From Salinarimonas ramus (GTDB lineage: Bacteria; Pseudomonadota; Alphaproteobacteria; Rhizobiales; Beijerinckiaceae), in contig NZ_BMMF01000005.1 of the NCBI RefSeq assembly GCF_014645695.1, forward strand, positions 235,797 through 299,796: a DNA stretch of 64,000 nt, in the 5' to 3' direction. Both the position numbers and the translations under genes were made by a program. The stretch's first letter is position 1. Every line of letters begins with the position of its first letter. The notes under the pieces are model-generated. The model was not told the DNA's origin. It made no database searches and was given only the letters and a program-made list of their open reading frames with translations. Below, piece by piece: positions 1 to 9,269 of this stretch.

Positions 1-336
1 CTCCTCGCCCAGGGCTTCGGCGGCGGCACCCGGATCGGGGCGGCGCTCGAGACCTTCAACCGCGCCTACGCCTCGCGCACGCTCACCTCGCGCACGGCGG
101 TGATGATCGTGTCGGACGGCTACGACACCGGCGAGCCCGAGGTGCTCGCCCGCGAGATGGCGCGGCTGCGGCGGCGCGCGCGGCGCGTGATCTGGCTCAA
201 CCCGATGCTGGGCTGGCGCGACTACGCCCCCGCCGCCCGCGGCATGCGCGCGGCGCTGCCGCATGTCGATCTCTTCGCCCCCGCCCACGATCTCGCGAGC
301 CTCGCGGCTCTCGAGCCGGAGCTCGCCCGCCTGTGA
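1..336 (+). CDS. coxE: CoxE-like VWA-domain protein (3' end only)
   Basis: The gene begins outside the window; 111 C-terminal residues are visible. They hold the end of a von Willebrand A fold: GGGTRIGAAL (a MIDAS-loop segment), then VMIVSDGYDTGEPEVL, then IWLNPMLGWRDYAPAARGM. This last part is typical of the CoxE family, which works with a MoxR-type AAA ATPase (CoxD) in maturing the Mo-Cu site of CO dehydrogenase and related molybdenum hydroxylases. The stop codon overlaps the GTG start of the next gene (GTGA), so the two are translationally coupled. Assignment to coxE rather than another VWA protein rests on the coxF-like and coxG-like genes that follow. Confidence 0.85.
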   Translation, partial: LLAQGFGGGTRIGAALETFNRAYASRTLTSRTAVMIVSDGYDTGEPEVLAREMARLRRRARRVIWLNPMLGWRDYAPAARGMRAALPHVDLFAPAHDLASLAALEPELARL

Positions 337-1193
337 ACGCGCCCGTGATCACCCCACCGCCGGAGACGATGCCGATGACCGATCCCCAGGACGTCCTCTC
401 CCTCGTCGCCGCCATGCGGGCGAAGGCGGAGCCCTTCGCCGTCGCGACCGTGGTGCGCACGGTCTCGCTCACCGCCGCGAAGGCCGGCGCCAAGGCGATC
501 ATCCGCGCCGACGGCACGATCACCGGCGGCTGGATCGGCGGCGGCTGCGCCCGCGGCGCGGTGCTGCGCACGGCGCGCCAGGTCATCGCCGACGGCGAGG
601 CGCGGCTCGTCTCGGTGCAGCCCGAGGAGCTCCTCGCCGATCTCGGCATCGCGCCCGGCGACGAGCGCGACGGCGTACGCTTCGCCGCCAATCGCTGCCC
701 GTCGAAGGGCACGATGGACGTCTTCGTCGAGGCGGTGCTGCCGCGCGCCCAGCTCGTGATCTGCGGGGCGACGCCGGTGGCGAAGGCCTTGTGCGATCTC
801 GGCCGGCGCATGGGCTACGAGACGGTGGTGCACGCCCCCGAGGCCGATCTCGACGCCTTCGCCGCGCCCGATCGGCGGGTCGCGGGATATGCCGTCGACC
901 GCGAGGCGGCGCAGACGCGCTTCGTCGTCGTCGCGACCCAGGGCGCGGGCGACGCGACCGCGCTGCGCGCCGCGCTCGAGAGCGATGCGGGCTACGTCGC
1001 CTTCGTGGGCTCGCGGCTGAAGGCGGCGGCTCTGCGCGAGGAGATGATCCGCGCGGGACTGCCGCAAGCCGCCTTCGAGCGCCTGCACGCCCCCGCGGGG
1101 CTCGACATCGGGGCGATTACGCCCGAAGAGATAGCGATGTCGATCCTCGCCGAGATCACCGTCCTGCGCCGGCGCGGCCAACGCGCGGCGTGA
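333..1193 (+). CDS. coxF: XdhC/CoxF family molybdenum hydroxylase maturation protein
   Basis: A 286-residue protein with both halves of the XdhC/CoxI family. The N-terminal domain carries the conserved GGWIGGGCARGAV stretch and a CPSKGTMDVFVE segment. The C-terminal half is a Rossmann-like domain starting at QLVICGATPVAKAL and ending with YVAFVGSRLKAAAL and LDIGAITPEEIAMSILAEI. Members bind and protect molybdenum cofactor and help insert or sulfurate it in xanthine- or CO-dehydrogenase-type enzymes; that role is inferred from the family. The GTG start overlaps the coxE stop by four bases. The match to CoxF rather than CoxI or XdhC is by gene order only. Confidence 0.8.
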   Translation: MNAPVITPPPETMPMTDPQDVLSLVAAMRAKAEPFAVATVVRTVSLTAAKAGAKAIIRADGTITGGWIGGGCARGAVLRTARQVIADGEARLVSVQPEELLADLGIAPGDERDGVRFAANRCPSKGTMDVFVEAVLPRAQLVICGATPVAKALCDLGRRMGYETVVHAPEADLDAFAAPDRRVAGYAVDREAAQTRFVVVATQGAGDATALRAALESDAGYVAFVGSRLKAAALREEMIRAGLPQAAFERLHAPAGLDIGAITPEEIAMSILAEITVLRRRGQRAA

Positions 1194-1233
1194 GAATCGA
1201 AGAAACACCCGAAGAACGAGGAAGGAAGACGCC

Positions 1234-1806
1234 ATGGACATGAAGGACAGCCAGCGCATCGCCGCGCCCCGGGAAGTCGTCTGGGCCGGCCTCAACGATC
1301 CCGAGGTGCTCAAGCAGTGCATTCCCGGCTGCGAGACCATCGAGAAGGTCTCCGACACCGAGATGACGGCGAAGGTCACGCTCAAGATCGGCCCGGTGAA
1401 GGCGACCTTCAACGGCAAGGTGACGCTTTCCGACCTCGATCCGCCCAACGGCTACGTCATCTCCGGCGAAGGCGCCGGCGGCGCCGCGGGACACGCCAAG
1501 GGCTCGGCCAAGGTCGACCTCGAGGCGGCGCAGGGCGAGGACGGCGCCGAGGAGACGATCCTCCATTACGACGTGAAGGCCCAGGTCGGCGGCAAGATCG
1601 CCCAGCTCGGCGGGCGCCTCATCGACGCCACCGCCAAGAAGCTCGCCGGCGAGTTCTTCACGAAGTTCGGCGAGGTCGTCGCGCCTCCCCCGCCCGAGCA
1701 GGAGGGCGAGACGATCTCCGGCACGAGCGGCGAGGACGCGCCGAAGAAGGGCTGGTTCTCCGGAATGTTCGGCAAGAAGGACAAGGAGGCCCCGGCGGCG
1801 GAGTGA
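1234..1806 (+). CDS. coxG: CoxG-type SRPBCC protein (CO dehydrogenase subunit G family)
   Basis: A 190-residue START/SRPBCC-fold protein. The N-terminus has the family signature (IAAPREVVWAGLNDPEVL, then QCIPGCE), followed by MTAKVTLKIGPVKATFNG and a GEGAGGAAGHAKGSAKV stretch. An acidic, Pro-rich linker leads to a basic-hydrophobic tail (KKGWFSGMFGKK) that could attach the protein to the membrane, as reported for CoxG recruiting CO dehydrogenase. It lies 40 bp after coxF on the same strand with an AGGAAG-type ribosome binding site, so it probably ends the cox operon. A 13-bp inverted repeat follows its stop. Confidence 0.85.
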   Translation: MDMKDSQRIAAPREVVWAGLNDPEVLKQCIPGCETIEKVSDTEMTAKVTLKIGPVKATFNGKVTLSDLDPPNGYVISGEGAGGAAGHAKGSAKVDLEAAQGEDGAEETILHYDVKAQVGGKIAQLGGRLIDATAKKLAGEFFTKFGEVVAPPPPEQEGETISGTSGEDAPKKGWFSGMFGKKDKEAPAAE

Positions 1807-1821
1807 TCGCGCCCTGCGGAG

Positions 1822-1864
1822 GCATCCCGGTCGGTCCCGGAGCACGACCTCCCGACCGGGATGC
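1822..1864 (+). terminator. stem-loop after coxG
   Basis: A perfect 13-bp inverted repeat (GCATCCCGGTCGG at 1822-1834 and its complement at 1852-1864) with a 17-nt loop lies just after the coxG stop. No T-run follows, so intrinsic termination is uncertain. It could instead stabilise the mRNA end or act as an operator for the hicB-like gene that starts 46 bp later. Confidence 0.45.
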
Positions 1865-1910
1865 TCGAGAGCATCGAGCGGCAGTCCGGACTCGAGCGGA
1901 GATGATCGTC

Positions 1911-2312
1911 ATGCGCGGGTATATCGGCCTCATCCACAAGGACGGCGACAGCGATTACGGGGTGTCCTTTCCGGACCTGCCCGGCTGCGTCACCGCGGGC
2001 CGGACGCTCGACGAGGCGCGGGCGATGGCCCAGGAGGCGCTCGCGCTGCATCTCGACGGTCTCGACGAGGACGGGCTGCCCGCACCCGAAGCCTCGTCCC
2101 TCGACGCCGTGATGAGCGATGCGCAGAACCGCGACGGGGTGGCGATCCTCGTCGAGGTGCCGGCGCGGCCGACGCGCGCCGTGCGCATCAACGTCACCTT
2201 TCCCGAGGACGCGCTGGAGCGCGTCGACCGCTACGCGGAGGCGCAGGGCCTGTCGCGCTCGGGCTTCCTGCTGCGGGCGGCCGAGCGGGCCATCGCCGAC
2301 GGGCTCGGCTGA
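1911..2312 (+). CDS. HicB-type antitoxin with C-terminal ribbon-helix-helix domain (orphan)
   Basis: A 133-residue protein. Residues 1-65 form the HicB_lk_antitox fold (GVSFPDLPGCVTAGRTLDEA, then MAQEALALHLDGL). The C-terminus is a ribbon-helix-helix DNA-binding domain (RINVTFPEDALERVDRYAE, then LSRSGFLLRAAERAI). I chose the ATG at 1911 because a GGAG lies 9 nt upstream; the in-frame ATG at 1902 sits directly on that site. HicB normally neutralises the small HicA mRNA interferase and represses the operon, but the 104 bp before it cannot encode HicA and the next gene is convergent. It is therefore a solitary antitoxin or regulator. Confidence 0.8.
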   Translation: MRGYIGLIHKDGDSDYGVSFPDLPGCVTAGRTLDEARAMAQEALALHLDGLDEDGLPAPEASSLDAVMSDAQNRDGVAILVEVPARPTRAVRINVTFPEDALERVDRYAEAQGLSRSGFLLRAAERAIADGLG

Positions 2313-2334
2313 CGACGGGCTCGGCTGACCCGCC

Positions 2335-3420
2335 TCAGCGCTCCAGCACCTCCGCCACGGCCTCGCCGAGCGAGAGCGCCGAGGTCAGCCCCGGGCTCTC
2401 GATGCCGAAGAGGGCGACGTGGCGGGGCAGGCCGTGCTCGGCCTCCCCCGCGATCACGAAATCCGCCGCCGGCTCGCCGGGGCCCGAGAGCTTCGGGCGG
2501 ATGCCGCTATAATCGGCGGTGAGCGCGCCGTCGGGCAGGCCCGGCCAGTAGCGGCGGATCGCGGCGTAGAAGGCGTCGGCCCGGCGCGGGTCGACGTCGT
2601 ACTCCTCGTGCTCGATCCATTCCACGTCCGGCCCGAAGCGCATGCGCCCACCGAGATCGAGGGTGAGGTGGACGCCGAGCCCGCCGTCCACCGGGGCGGG
2701 ATAGATCAGCCGGGAGAAGGCCGGGCGCCCGGTGCAGGCGAAGTAGCTGCCCTTGGCGAGACGGAGGCGCGGGATCGCCGCCTCCGGGAAGCCCTCGGTC
2801 GCCGCCGCGATCGTCTGCGCGCCCAGCGAGGCGGCGTTGACCACGGCGTCGAAGGCGAGCCTCTCGCCGGCGACGTGGACCTCCCAGGCGCCCGCGCGGA
2901 CGGCGAGGCGCTCGATGGGCGTGAGCAGCGCCAATGCGCCGCCGTGATCCTCGATCTCGCCCTGGAGCGCCAGCATCAGCGCATGGCTGTCGACGATGCC
3001 GGTCTCCGGCGACAGGAGCGCCGCCGTGCAGGCGAGGGCGGGCTCCATGGCGCGCGCCTGCGCACCGGAGATCAGCGCGAGGTTCTCCACGTCGTTCGCC
3101 GCACCCTGCGCGGCGATGGCCTCGACCTTGGCGATCTCGGCCTCGCTCGTCGCCACGATCAGCTTGCCGAGCTTGCGGGCGGGCACGCCACGCTCGGCGC
3201 AATAGGCGTACAGCATCCGACGGCCGGCGACGCAATGTCGCGCCTTCAGCGAACCCGCCGGGTAGTACAGCCCTGCATGGACGACCTCGCTGTTGCGCGA
3301 GGAGATGCCCGAGCCGATCCCGGTCGTGCGTTCGGCGACGACGACCGAGTGGCCGCGGCGAGCGAGGGAGCGGGCGGTGGCGAGGCCGACGATGCCGGCA
3401 CCGATGACGAGGATGTCCAT
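2335..3420 (-). CDS. FAD-dependent oxidoreductase, L-2-hydroxyglutarate oxidase-like (DAO fold)
   Basis: A 361-residue DAO-family flavoprotein. The FAD-binding Rossmann motif is at the extreme N-terminus (MDILVIGAGIVGLATARSLA), followed by SSRNSEVVHAGLYYP, which is characteristic of the LhgO/YgaF group that oxidises L-2-hydroxyglutarate and feeds electrons to the respiratory chain. The C-terminal segment GIRPKLSGPGEPAADFVI and the closing FGIESPGLTSALSLGE also fit that group. The substrate is inferred; other 2-hydroxy acids are possible. It is convergent with the hicB-like gene and divergent from the LysM gene. The start is set by the Rossmann motif. Confidence 0.8.
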   Translation of the reverse strand: MDILVIGAGIVGLATARSLARRGHSVVVAERTTGIGSGISSRNSEVVHAGLYYPAGSLKARHCVAGRRMLYAYCAERGVPARKLGKLIVATSEAEIAKVEAIAAQGAANDVENLALISGAQARAMEPALACTAALLSPETGIVDSHALMLALQGEIEDHGGALALLTPIERLAVRAGAWEVHVAGERLAFDAVVNAASLGAQTIAAATEGFPEAAIPRLRLAKGSYFACTGRPAFSRLIYPAPVDGGLGVHLTLDLGGRMRFGPDVEWIEHEEYDVDPRRADAFYAAIRRYWPGLPDGALTADYSGIRPKLSGPGEPAADFVIAGEAEHGLPRHVALFGIESPGLTSALSLGEAVAEVLER

Positions 3421-3550
3421 GCTGCGACTGAAAGCGCAGCCGAACCGTTCGCGCAAGCGCGGGGATGCCGAGATCGCCTGTGCCAGCATGTTCGAGGACG
3501 ATGCGTCGGCGGCCGACGGAACGGCCGCGCCGCCGGTGCCGTTGCCGGGC

Positions 3551-4144
3551 ATGCCGCGCGCTATCGCCCTCGCCGTCCTGTCGGCTCTGCTCGTAGCTCT
3601 CGCCACGCAGGCAGCACCCCGCGCGATCGCGCAGGAGGCCGCCTGCGCGGCCGAGCGGGTCGTTGCGATCGGCGACACGCTCACCAACGTCGCGCAACGC
3701 TGCGGGATCACGCCGCAGGCGCTGCTCGAGGCGAACCCGCAGATCAGCGACCCGAACATCTTGCCGCTGGGCACCACCATCGCCATTCCCGGCGGGAGCG
3801 CGGCCCCGTCACCGACGCAGGCGGCGCCCGTGCCCGGGGCGAGCGGGTCGGGCGTGGCGCCGGTGCGGATCCTGCCCGCCGGCAACCCGCTCGATCCGCG
3901 GGTGCGCGTCTTCGCCCGCGGCCTGCCTCCCGGCGCGAGCGTCCTCGTCGGCGCGGGCCCGGGGCCCGCAGCGGCGCTCTACTTCCACCGCGCGCAGGTC
4001 GACGCGACGGGCGTCCTCTCGGAGGTCCTCGTCCTGCCCGATTGGGCGATCGGCCCGAGCCCCGTCCACGTCGTCGTCGAGGCACCGATCGGCGGGCCGA
4101 TCCTGCGGGCGGAGCCCTGGACCGCCCCCGCGGTGCGGCCGTGA
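3551..4144 (+). CDS. exported LysM-domain protein
   Basis: About 197 residues. An N-terminal signal peptide (ALAVLSALLVALATQAAPRA, ending near AIAQ-EA) is followed by one LysM domain: VVAIGDTLTNVAQRCGITPQ, then LLEANPQI and LPLGTTIAIP. LysM binds peptidoglycan or other GlcNAc polymers, so the protein probably acts in the periplasm. A Pro/Ala-rich linker and a C-terminal domain of about 100 residues without recognised motifs follow. The start at 3551 places the signal peptide at the N-terminus; an in-frame ATG at 3488 is possible. No strong Shine-Dalgarno is visible at either. No catalytic domain is seen. Confidence 0.7.
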   Translation: MPRAIALAVLSALLVALATQAAPRAIAQEAACAAERVVAIGDTLTNVAQRCGITPQALLEANPQISDPNILPLGTTIAIPGGSAAPSPTQAAPVPGASGSGVAPVRILPAGNPLDPRVRVFARGLPPGASVLVGAGPGPAAALYFHRAQVDATGVLSEVLVLPDWAIGPSPVHVVVEAPIGGPILRAEPWTAPAVRP

Positions 4145-4249
4145 CCGTTTCGTCCGCTGTCGCGTTGCGGAATGGCGGCCTCCAGCGCTAGAAGCGCGCA
4201 TGATCAGCAGCGGCGCGCGAGACGCCGCATCGAACCGGAGCACACGCCC

Positions 4250-5206
4250 ATGGCTTCCAAGCTCGCGCAGCTGCGCGACATGACCGTCGTCGTCGCCGAC
4301 ACCGGCGACATCGAGGCGGTGCGCCGCCTCGCGCCGCAGGACTGCACCACGAACCCGACGCTCCTGTTCAAGGCGGTGAAGGACGAGGCCTACGCCCATC
4401 TCGTCGAGGAGGCGCTGGCCTGGGGCCGCGGGCAAGGTGGTGCGCGCGACGCGGTGGTGAGCGCCGTGTGCGACCGGCTCGCGGTGTCCTTCGGCACCGA
4501 GCTCGCCGGCATCGTGCCGGGCCGCGTCTCCACCGAGGTCGACGCCGATCTCTCCTTCGACACGCAGGCCTCCGTGGAGAAGGCGCGCGCGCTCGTCGCC
4601 GACTACGCCTCGCGCGGCGTGCCCCGCGAGAAGATCCTCATCAAGCTCGCCTCCACCTGGGAGGGCATCCGCGCCGCGGAGATCCTCCAGCGCGAGGGGA
4701 TCGACTGCAATCTCACGCTCCTGTTCTCGCTCGTCCAGGCGGCGGCCTGCGCCGATGCCGGCGCCTTCCTGATCTCGCCCTTCGTCGGGCGCATCCTCGA
4801 CTGGCACGTGAAAGCCGGCGGCGGGCCCTACGAGGCCGAGACCGATCCGGGCGTGCTCTCGGTGCGGCGCATCTACGCCTATTACAAGGCGCACGGCATC
4901 GACACGGTGGTGATGGGCGCCTCCTTCCGCAATGCCGGCGAGATCGAGGCTCTGGCGGGCTGCGACCGGCTCACCATCTCGCCCGCGCTGCTGGAAGCGC
5001 TCGCCGCCGACGAGGGCCCGCTGCCGCGTCGCCTCTCCCCCGAGACCGCCGGCGAGGCGCCCGCGCGCATGACCCTCGACGAGAAGGCCTTTCGCTTCGC
5101 GTTGAACGAGGACGCCATGGCCACCGAGAAGCTGGCCGAGGGCATCCGCGGCTTCGTCGCGGACCTGCGCTCGCTGAAGGCGCTCGTCGCCGAGCGGCTG
5201 GGCTGA
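4250..5206 (+). CDS. tal: transaldolase
   Basis: A 318-residue TalB-type transaldolase of the pentose phosphate pathway, which moves a dihydroxyacetone unit from sedoheptulose-7-phosphate to glyceraldehyde-3-phosphate. Visible motifs are the TNPTLLFKA strand, [14 protein letters not shown], the Schiff-base lysine at residue 132 in [16 protein letters not shown], and [12 protein letters not shown]. Length and lysine position match the classical enzymes. The ATG at 4250 has a GGAG 9 nt upstream. It appears monocistronic; a palindromic element fills the gap before the next gene. Confidence 0.95.
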   Translation: MASKLAQLRDMTVVVADTGDIEAVRRLAPQDCTTNPTLLFKAVKDEAYAHLVEEALAWGRGQGGARDAVVSAVCDRLAVSFGTELAGIVPGRVSTEVDADLSFDTQASVEKARALVADYASRGVPREKILIKLASTWEGIRAAEILQREGIDCNLTLLFSLVQAAACADAGAFLISPFVGRILDWHVKAGGGPYEAETDPGVLSVRRIYAYYKAHGIDTVVMGASFRNAGEIEALAGCDRLTISPALLEALAADEGPLPRRLSPETAGEAPARMTLDEKAFRFALNEDAMATEKLAEGIRGFVADLRSLKALVAERLG

Positions 5207-5314
5207 GGCTAGCTCCCCGGAGGGAAGGAGTCCGCGAAGCGGGCGGTGGGGCCGTTACGATCGTCCTGCAGGCCGGCCCGCCCCTTCCCCACCCTCCGGC
5301 CCTCGGGCCGTCGT

Positions 5315-5345
5315 CCTCCCCTGCGGGGAGGTGGCGCAGGGGAGG
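5315..5345. repeat. REP-like palindromic element between tal and the alcohol dehydrogenase
   Basis: A perfect 11-bp inverted repeat (CCTCCCCTGCG at 5315-5325, complement at 5335-5345, 9-nt loop) sits in a 210-bp gene-free stretch. The flanking sequence (tccgcgaagcgggcggtggg, then the ctccggccctcgggccgtcg block) has the look of intergenic mosaic repeats found in many copies in GC-rich alphaproteobacteria. Only one copy is evident here, so the repeat status is inferred. Confidence 0.4.
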
Positions 5346-5416
5346 GCCGGACCGGGGAGATGGTTGACGGATGCGGCGCCCGGCGGGCACGCTCCGGCGA
5401 CGAGGAGCGCCCTGCG

Positions 5417-6559
5417 ATGACACCCTTCACCTTCGCCACGACCCCCTCCATCGTCTTCGGCGCCGGCGCGATCGGGCGGCTCGGCGAGCTCGCGGCGGGG
5501 CGGCTCGGTCCGCGCGTGCTTCTCGTCACCGATGCCGGCCTCGTCGAAGCCGGGCTCGTCGCGCCCGCCATCGCGGCGCTGGAGGCGGCCGGCACGAGCG
5601 TCGCGCTCTACACGGGCGTGGTCGCGGACCCGCCCGAGAGCGTCGTCGAGGCGGCGGCGGCGGCCGTGCGGGCGCATTCCGCGAGCGGAGTCGTCGGGCT
5701 CGGCGGGGGCTCCTCCCTCGACGTCGCAAAGGTGGCCGCTCTCCTCGCCGGCTCGGGCGAGGCGCTCGCCAGGGCCTACGGCGTCGGCAACGCCGAGGGG
5801 CCGCGCCTCCCCCTCGTCCTCGTGCCGACGACGGCGGGGACGGGCTCGGAGGTGACGCCGATCTCCATCGTCACCACCGGCGCGCACACCAAGATGGGCG
5901 TCGTCTCGCCGCTTCTCCTGCCGGACGTCGCGATCCTCGATCCCGACCTGACGCTGGGCCTGCCCGCCCCCGTCACCGCCGCGACGGGGGTCGACGCCAT
6001 GGTCCACGCCATCGAGGCCTTCACCTCGGCGAGCCCCAACGCCAACCCGGTCTCGAAGGCGCTCGCCCGCGAGGCGCTGCGGATGCTCGGCGGGGCGATC
6101 GTGGCCGCCTGCCGCGACGGGTCGGACCGGGAGGCGCGCGGCGCCATGCTGATGGGCTCGATGCTCGCAGGCCAGGCCTTCGCCAATTCCCCCGTCGCCG
6201 CCGTGCACGCGCTCGCCTATCCGCTGGGCGGGCATTTCGGCATCCCCCACGGTCTCTCGAACGCCCTCGTGCTGACGCAGGTGATGCGCTTCAACCTGCC
6301 CGCGGCGCGCGAGGCGTATGCGACGCTCGCTCCCGACGTCTTCCCCGGCTGCCCGAAGGACGCCGAGGCGCTGATCGCGCGGCTGGAAGCCCTGTGCGCC
6401 GAGATCGGCCTCGCCCGGCGGCTGCGCGACGTCGGCGTGCCGGAGGACGCGCTGCCGCGTCTCGCCGAGGACGCGATGAAGCAGACCCGCCTCCTCGTGA
6501 ACAATCCCCGCGAGGTGACCCTCGCCGACACGCTGGCGATCTACGAGGCGGCGTGGTGA
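5417..6559 (+). CDS. iron-containing alcohol dehydrogenase
   Basis: A 380-residue group III Fe-dependent NAD(P)-alcohol dehydrogenase. The nucleotide-binding part has [20 protein letters not shown] and [18 protein letters not shown]. Metal ligands are recognisable: Asp and His in [14 protein letters not shown], His in [15 protein letters not shown], and His in [11 protein letters not shown]. The N-terminus ([20 protein letters not shown]) supports the ATG at 5417. Family members act on lactaldehyde, butanol, maleylacetate and other substrates, so the substrate is not predictable here. No partner gene is adjacent. Confidence 0.9.
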   Translation: MTPFTFATTPSIVFGAGAIGRLGELAAGRLGPRVLLVTDAGLVEAGLVAPAIAALEAAGTSVALYTGVVADPPESVVEAAAAAVRAHSASGVVGLGGGSSLDVAKVAALLAGSGEALARAYGVGNAEGPRLPLVLVPTTAGTGSEVTPISIVTTGAHTKMGVVSPLLLPDVAILDPDLTLGLPAPVTAATGVDAMVHAIEAFTSASPNANPVSKALAREALRMLGGAIVAACRDGSDREARGAMLMGSMLAGQAFANSPVAAVHALAYPLGGHFGIPHGLSNALVLTQVMRFNLPAAREAYATLAPDVFPGCPKDAEALIARLEALCAEIGLARRLRDVGVPEDALPRLAEDAMKQTRLLVNNPREVTLADTLAIYEAAW

Positions 6560-6662
6560 GACGCGCTTCTCGAGGATCCGCTTCCTGGGGACCCGGCTCG
6601 GCCGACCCCTTCCCCGCACGCCGTCCCGCGCCCTAGACTGCGCCTGGGAGCCGAATCAGCAC

Positions 6663-8651
6663 ATGCCTCTGGCCGATCCCCGCCTGTTCGACGACGAGAC
6701 CGGCAGCGACGCCCCGCCCCCCGGCGCCGAGGCGCACGCGGCTGCGCCTCTCGCCGTGCGCCGGCTCGACCCCGTGCTCGTCGACCGCATCGCCGCCGGC
6801 GAGGTGGTGGAGCGTCCCGCCGCGGCGGTGAAGGAGCTCGTCGAGAACGCCATCGACGCCGGCGCGCGGGCGATCTCGGTGGAGATCGAGGGCGGCGGGC
6901 GTCGCCTGATCCGCGTCACCGACGACGGGCGCGGCATGGATGCGGACGATCTGGCGCTGGCGGTGGAGCGTCACGCCACCTCGAAGCTACCCGACGGGGA
7001 TCTCTCCCGGATCGGGACCTTGGGCTTTCGCGGCGAGGCGCTGCCGTCGATCGGCGCGGTGAGCCGGCTCACCATCACCACCCGCACCCGCGACGCCGAG
7101 AGCGGGCTCTCCCTCCTCGTCGATGCCGGCCGCAGGGGCGAGATCGCGCCGGCGGCGGCGCGCCCGGGCACGCGTGTCGAGGTCGCGGATCTCTTCCACG
7201 CGACGCCGGCGCGGCTGAAGTTCCTGAAATCCGATCGCGCCGAGGCGCTCGCCGTCTCCGAGGTGGTGAAGCGTCTCGCGGTCGCGCATCCGCAGATCCG
7301 CTTCTCGCTCGAGGGCGACGGCGTCGGTGCGCTGACCTGCCCGCCGGAGCCGCCCGGCGAGGAGGGGCTCGCGCGCCGGCTCTCGCGGGTGATCGGGCGG
7401 GACTTCGCCGAGAACGCGGTGGGCGTCGACGCCGCGCGCGAGGGCTTCGCGCTCGCCGGGCTCGTGGGCCTGCCGACTTTCCATCGCGGCACGGGCGCGC
7501 AGATCCATTTCGTCGTCAACGGCCGGCCGGTGCGCGACAAGCTCCTGCTGGGTGCGGTCCGCGGCGCCTATGCCGACGTCATGGCGTCCGATCGCCATCC
7601 CGCGCTCGCGCTCTTCATCGATTGCGACCCGCGCATGGTCGACGTGAACGTCCATCCCGCGAAGACGGAGGTGCGCTTCCGCGATCCCGGGCTCGTGCGC
7701 GCCCTCGTCGTCTCGGCGATCCGCGAGGCCCTGGCGCGCGCGGGGCACCGCGCCTCGACGACGCTGGGCACCGACGCCCTCGCCGCCCTGCGCACGCATT
7801 CGGGCGCGAGCGCGTATTCGCGCCACGCCCCCGTCCGCCCGCAGCCGCTCCACGGGCACTGGAGCGAGAGCTGGCAGGCGCCCGACGCGACGTCGCAATC
7901 GGGGTTCGGCGAAGCGCCGCAGGCCGGTTTCGATCTGCCGCAGGCCCGGTACCAGCCGCCGCAGACCGGTTTCGGCTTCGCGCCCTCCGCGGACGCCCGC
8001 GCCGCGGCGCGGCCGGACGATGCGCCGGAGCATGCCGCCGGCTTCGAGGACCATCCGCTGGGCGCGGCACGTGCGCAGCTGCACGAGACCTACATCCTCG
8101 CCCAGACCCGCGACGGCATCGTGCTCGTCGACATGCACGCCGCCCACGAGCGGCTCGTCTACGAGCGGCTCAAGCGCGAGCGCGCGGGCGAGACCGGCGG
8201 TGCCGGCGTCGCCCGCCAGATGCTGCTCGTCCCCGAGATCGTCGAGCTCGACCCCGACGACGCCGCCCGGCTCGCCGACGCCGCCGACGCGCTCGAGACG
8301 CTGGGCCTCGTCCTCGAAGGCTTCGGCCAAGGCGCGGTATGCGTGCGCGAGACGCCTGCGGCGCTCGGGCGCCCGGACGTGCGCGCGCTCGTGCGCGATC
8401 TCGCGGACGCGCTCGCCGAGAGCGACGGCCTCGCCGGCGCCGACCTCCTGGCGCGGCGGCGCGACGCGCTCCTCTCGCGCATGGCCTGCCACGGCTCGAT
8501 CCGCTCCGGGCGCCGGCTCAAGCCCGAGGAGATGGACGCGCTCCTGCGCGAGATGGAGGCGACGCCTTTGTCGGGCCAGTGCAATCACGGTCGCCCGACC
8601 TTCGTCTCCCTGAAGCTCGCCGACATCGAGAAGCTGTTCGGGCGTAGGTGA
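6663..8651 (+). CDS. mutL: DNA mismatch repair protein MutL (endonuclease type)
   Basis: A 662-residue MutL. The GHKL ATPase domain has [20 protein letters not shown] (catalytic Glu near residue 58), DDGRGM and [16 protein letters not shown]. After a Pro/Gln-rich linker (about residues 370-450) the C-terminal dimerisation domain carries the nuclease motif [12 protein letters not shown] near residue 489, plus [11 protein letters not shown] and CNHGRPTF. These fit MutL proteins that nick DNA themselves in organisms without MutH. A 30-residue N-terminal extension precedes the conserved start region, so a later start is possible, but no better one is visible. Confidence 0.95.
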   Translation: MPLADPRLFDDETGSDAPPPGAEAHAAAPLAVRRLDPVLVDRIAAGEVVERPAAAVKELVENAIDAGARAISVEIEGGGRRLIRVTDDGRGMDADDLALAVERHATSKLPDGDLSRIGTLGFRGEALPSIGAVSRLTITTRTRDAESGLSLLVDAGRRGEIAPAAARPGTRVEVADLFHATPARLKFLKSDRAEALAVSEVVKRLAVAHPQIRFSLEGDGVGALTCPPEPPGEEGLARRLSRVIGRDFAENAVGVDAAREGFALAGLVGLPTFHRGTGAQIHFVVNGRPVRDKLLLGAVRGAYADVMASDRHPALALFIDCDPRMVDVNVHPAKTEVRFRDPGLVRALVVSAIREALARAGHRASTTLGTDALAALRTHSGASAYSRHAPVRPQPLHGHWSESWQAPDATSQSGFGEAPQAGFDLPQARYQPPQTGFGFAPSADARAAARPDDAPEHAAGFEDHPLGAARAQLHETYILAQTRDGIVLVDMHAAHERLVYERLKRERAGETGGAGVARQMLLVPEIVELDPDDAARLADAADALETLGLVLEGFGQGAVCVRETPAALGRPDVRALVRDLADALAESDGLAGADLLARRRDALLSRMACHGSIRSGRRLKPEEMDALLREMEATPLSGQCNHGRPTFVSLKLADIEKLFGRR

Positions 8652-8732
8652 GCGGGCCCCTGGCGCCAGCCCATCTCGTGACTATCTCGCTCCTCGGGGG
8701 CCGACACGAGAACCACCGAGGAGACGCACATC

Positions 8733-9158
8733 ATGAAGCGCACCGCAAAGGCCGTCTGGAGCGGCGCCCTGAAGGACGGGACCGGCACGCTCGACACGCA
8801 GAGCGGCGTCCTCGCCGGACAGGCCTATTCCTTCAAGACCCGCTTCGAGGACGAGAGCGGCCGCTCCGGCACCAATCCCGAGGAGCTGATCGCGGCGGCG
8901 CATGCGGGCTGCTTCGCCATGCAGCTCTCCCACTTCCTCGCCGAGAACGGCACGCCGGCGGAGCGCCTGGAGGCGAGCGCGGCGGTGGAGCTGATCCCCG
9001 GGACCGGCATCACCGGCTCGGCGCTGACCCTCGTCGCCACAGTGCCCGGCATCGAGGAGGCGACCTTCCAGTCGCTCGCCACCAAGGCCAAGGAGAACTG
9101 CCCCGTCTCCAAGGCGCTCGGCGCGATCTCCGTCACGCTCGACGCGCGCCTCGCCTGA
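8733..9158 (+). CDS. osmC: OsmC family peroxiredoxin
   Basis: A 141-residue OsmC-type thiol peroxidase that reduces organic hydroperoxides. The two redox cysteines are present at residue 60 (AAAHAGCFAMQLSHFLAENG) and residue 123 (KENCPVSKAL). The N-terminal sequence (GTGTLDTQSGVLAGQAYSFK) matches the OsmC branch rather than Ohr. A GAGGAG lies a few bases before the ATG. The gene stands alone, 81 bp after mutL. Confidence 0.93.
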   Translation: MKRTAKAVWSGALKDGTGTLDTQSGVLAGQAYSFKTRFEDESGRSGTNPEELIAAAHAGCFAMQLSHFLAENGTPAERLEASAAVELIPGTGITGSALTLVATVPGIEEATFQSLATKAKENCPVSKALGAISVTLDARLA

Positions 9159-9269
9159 GGGCTCGCCGATCAGAGGTCGCGGCGGGCATACGGGCCCGCC
9201 GCTTCCCCTTTCCTTCCGCGCATTTCCCGCTAGGCTCGCGGCCGTTCGTCAGCGGGGGAACGTCGGCAC

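Noticed and set aside
2419-4191. A 590-codon plus-strand frame over the FAD oxidoreductase
   Set aside because: Antisense to a well-supported DAO-family gene and without a domain.
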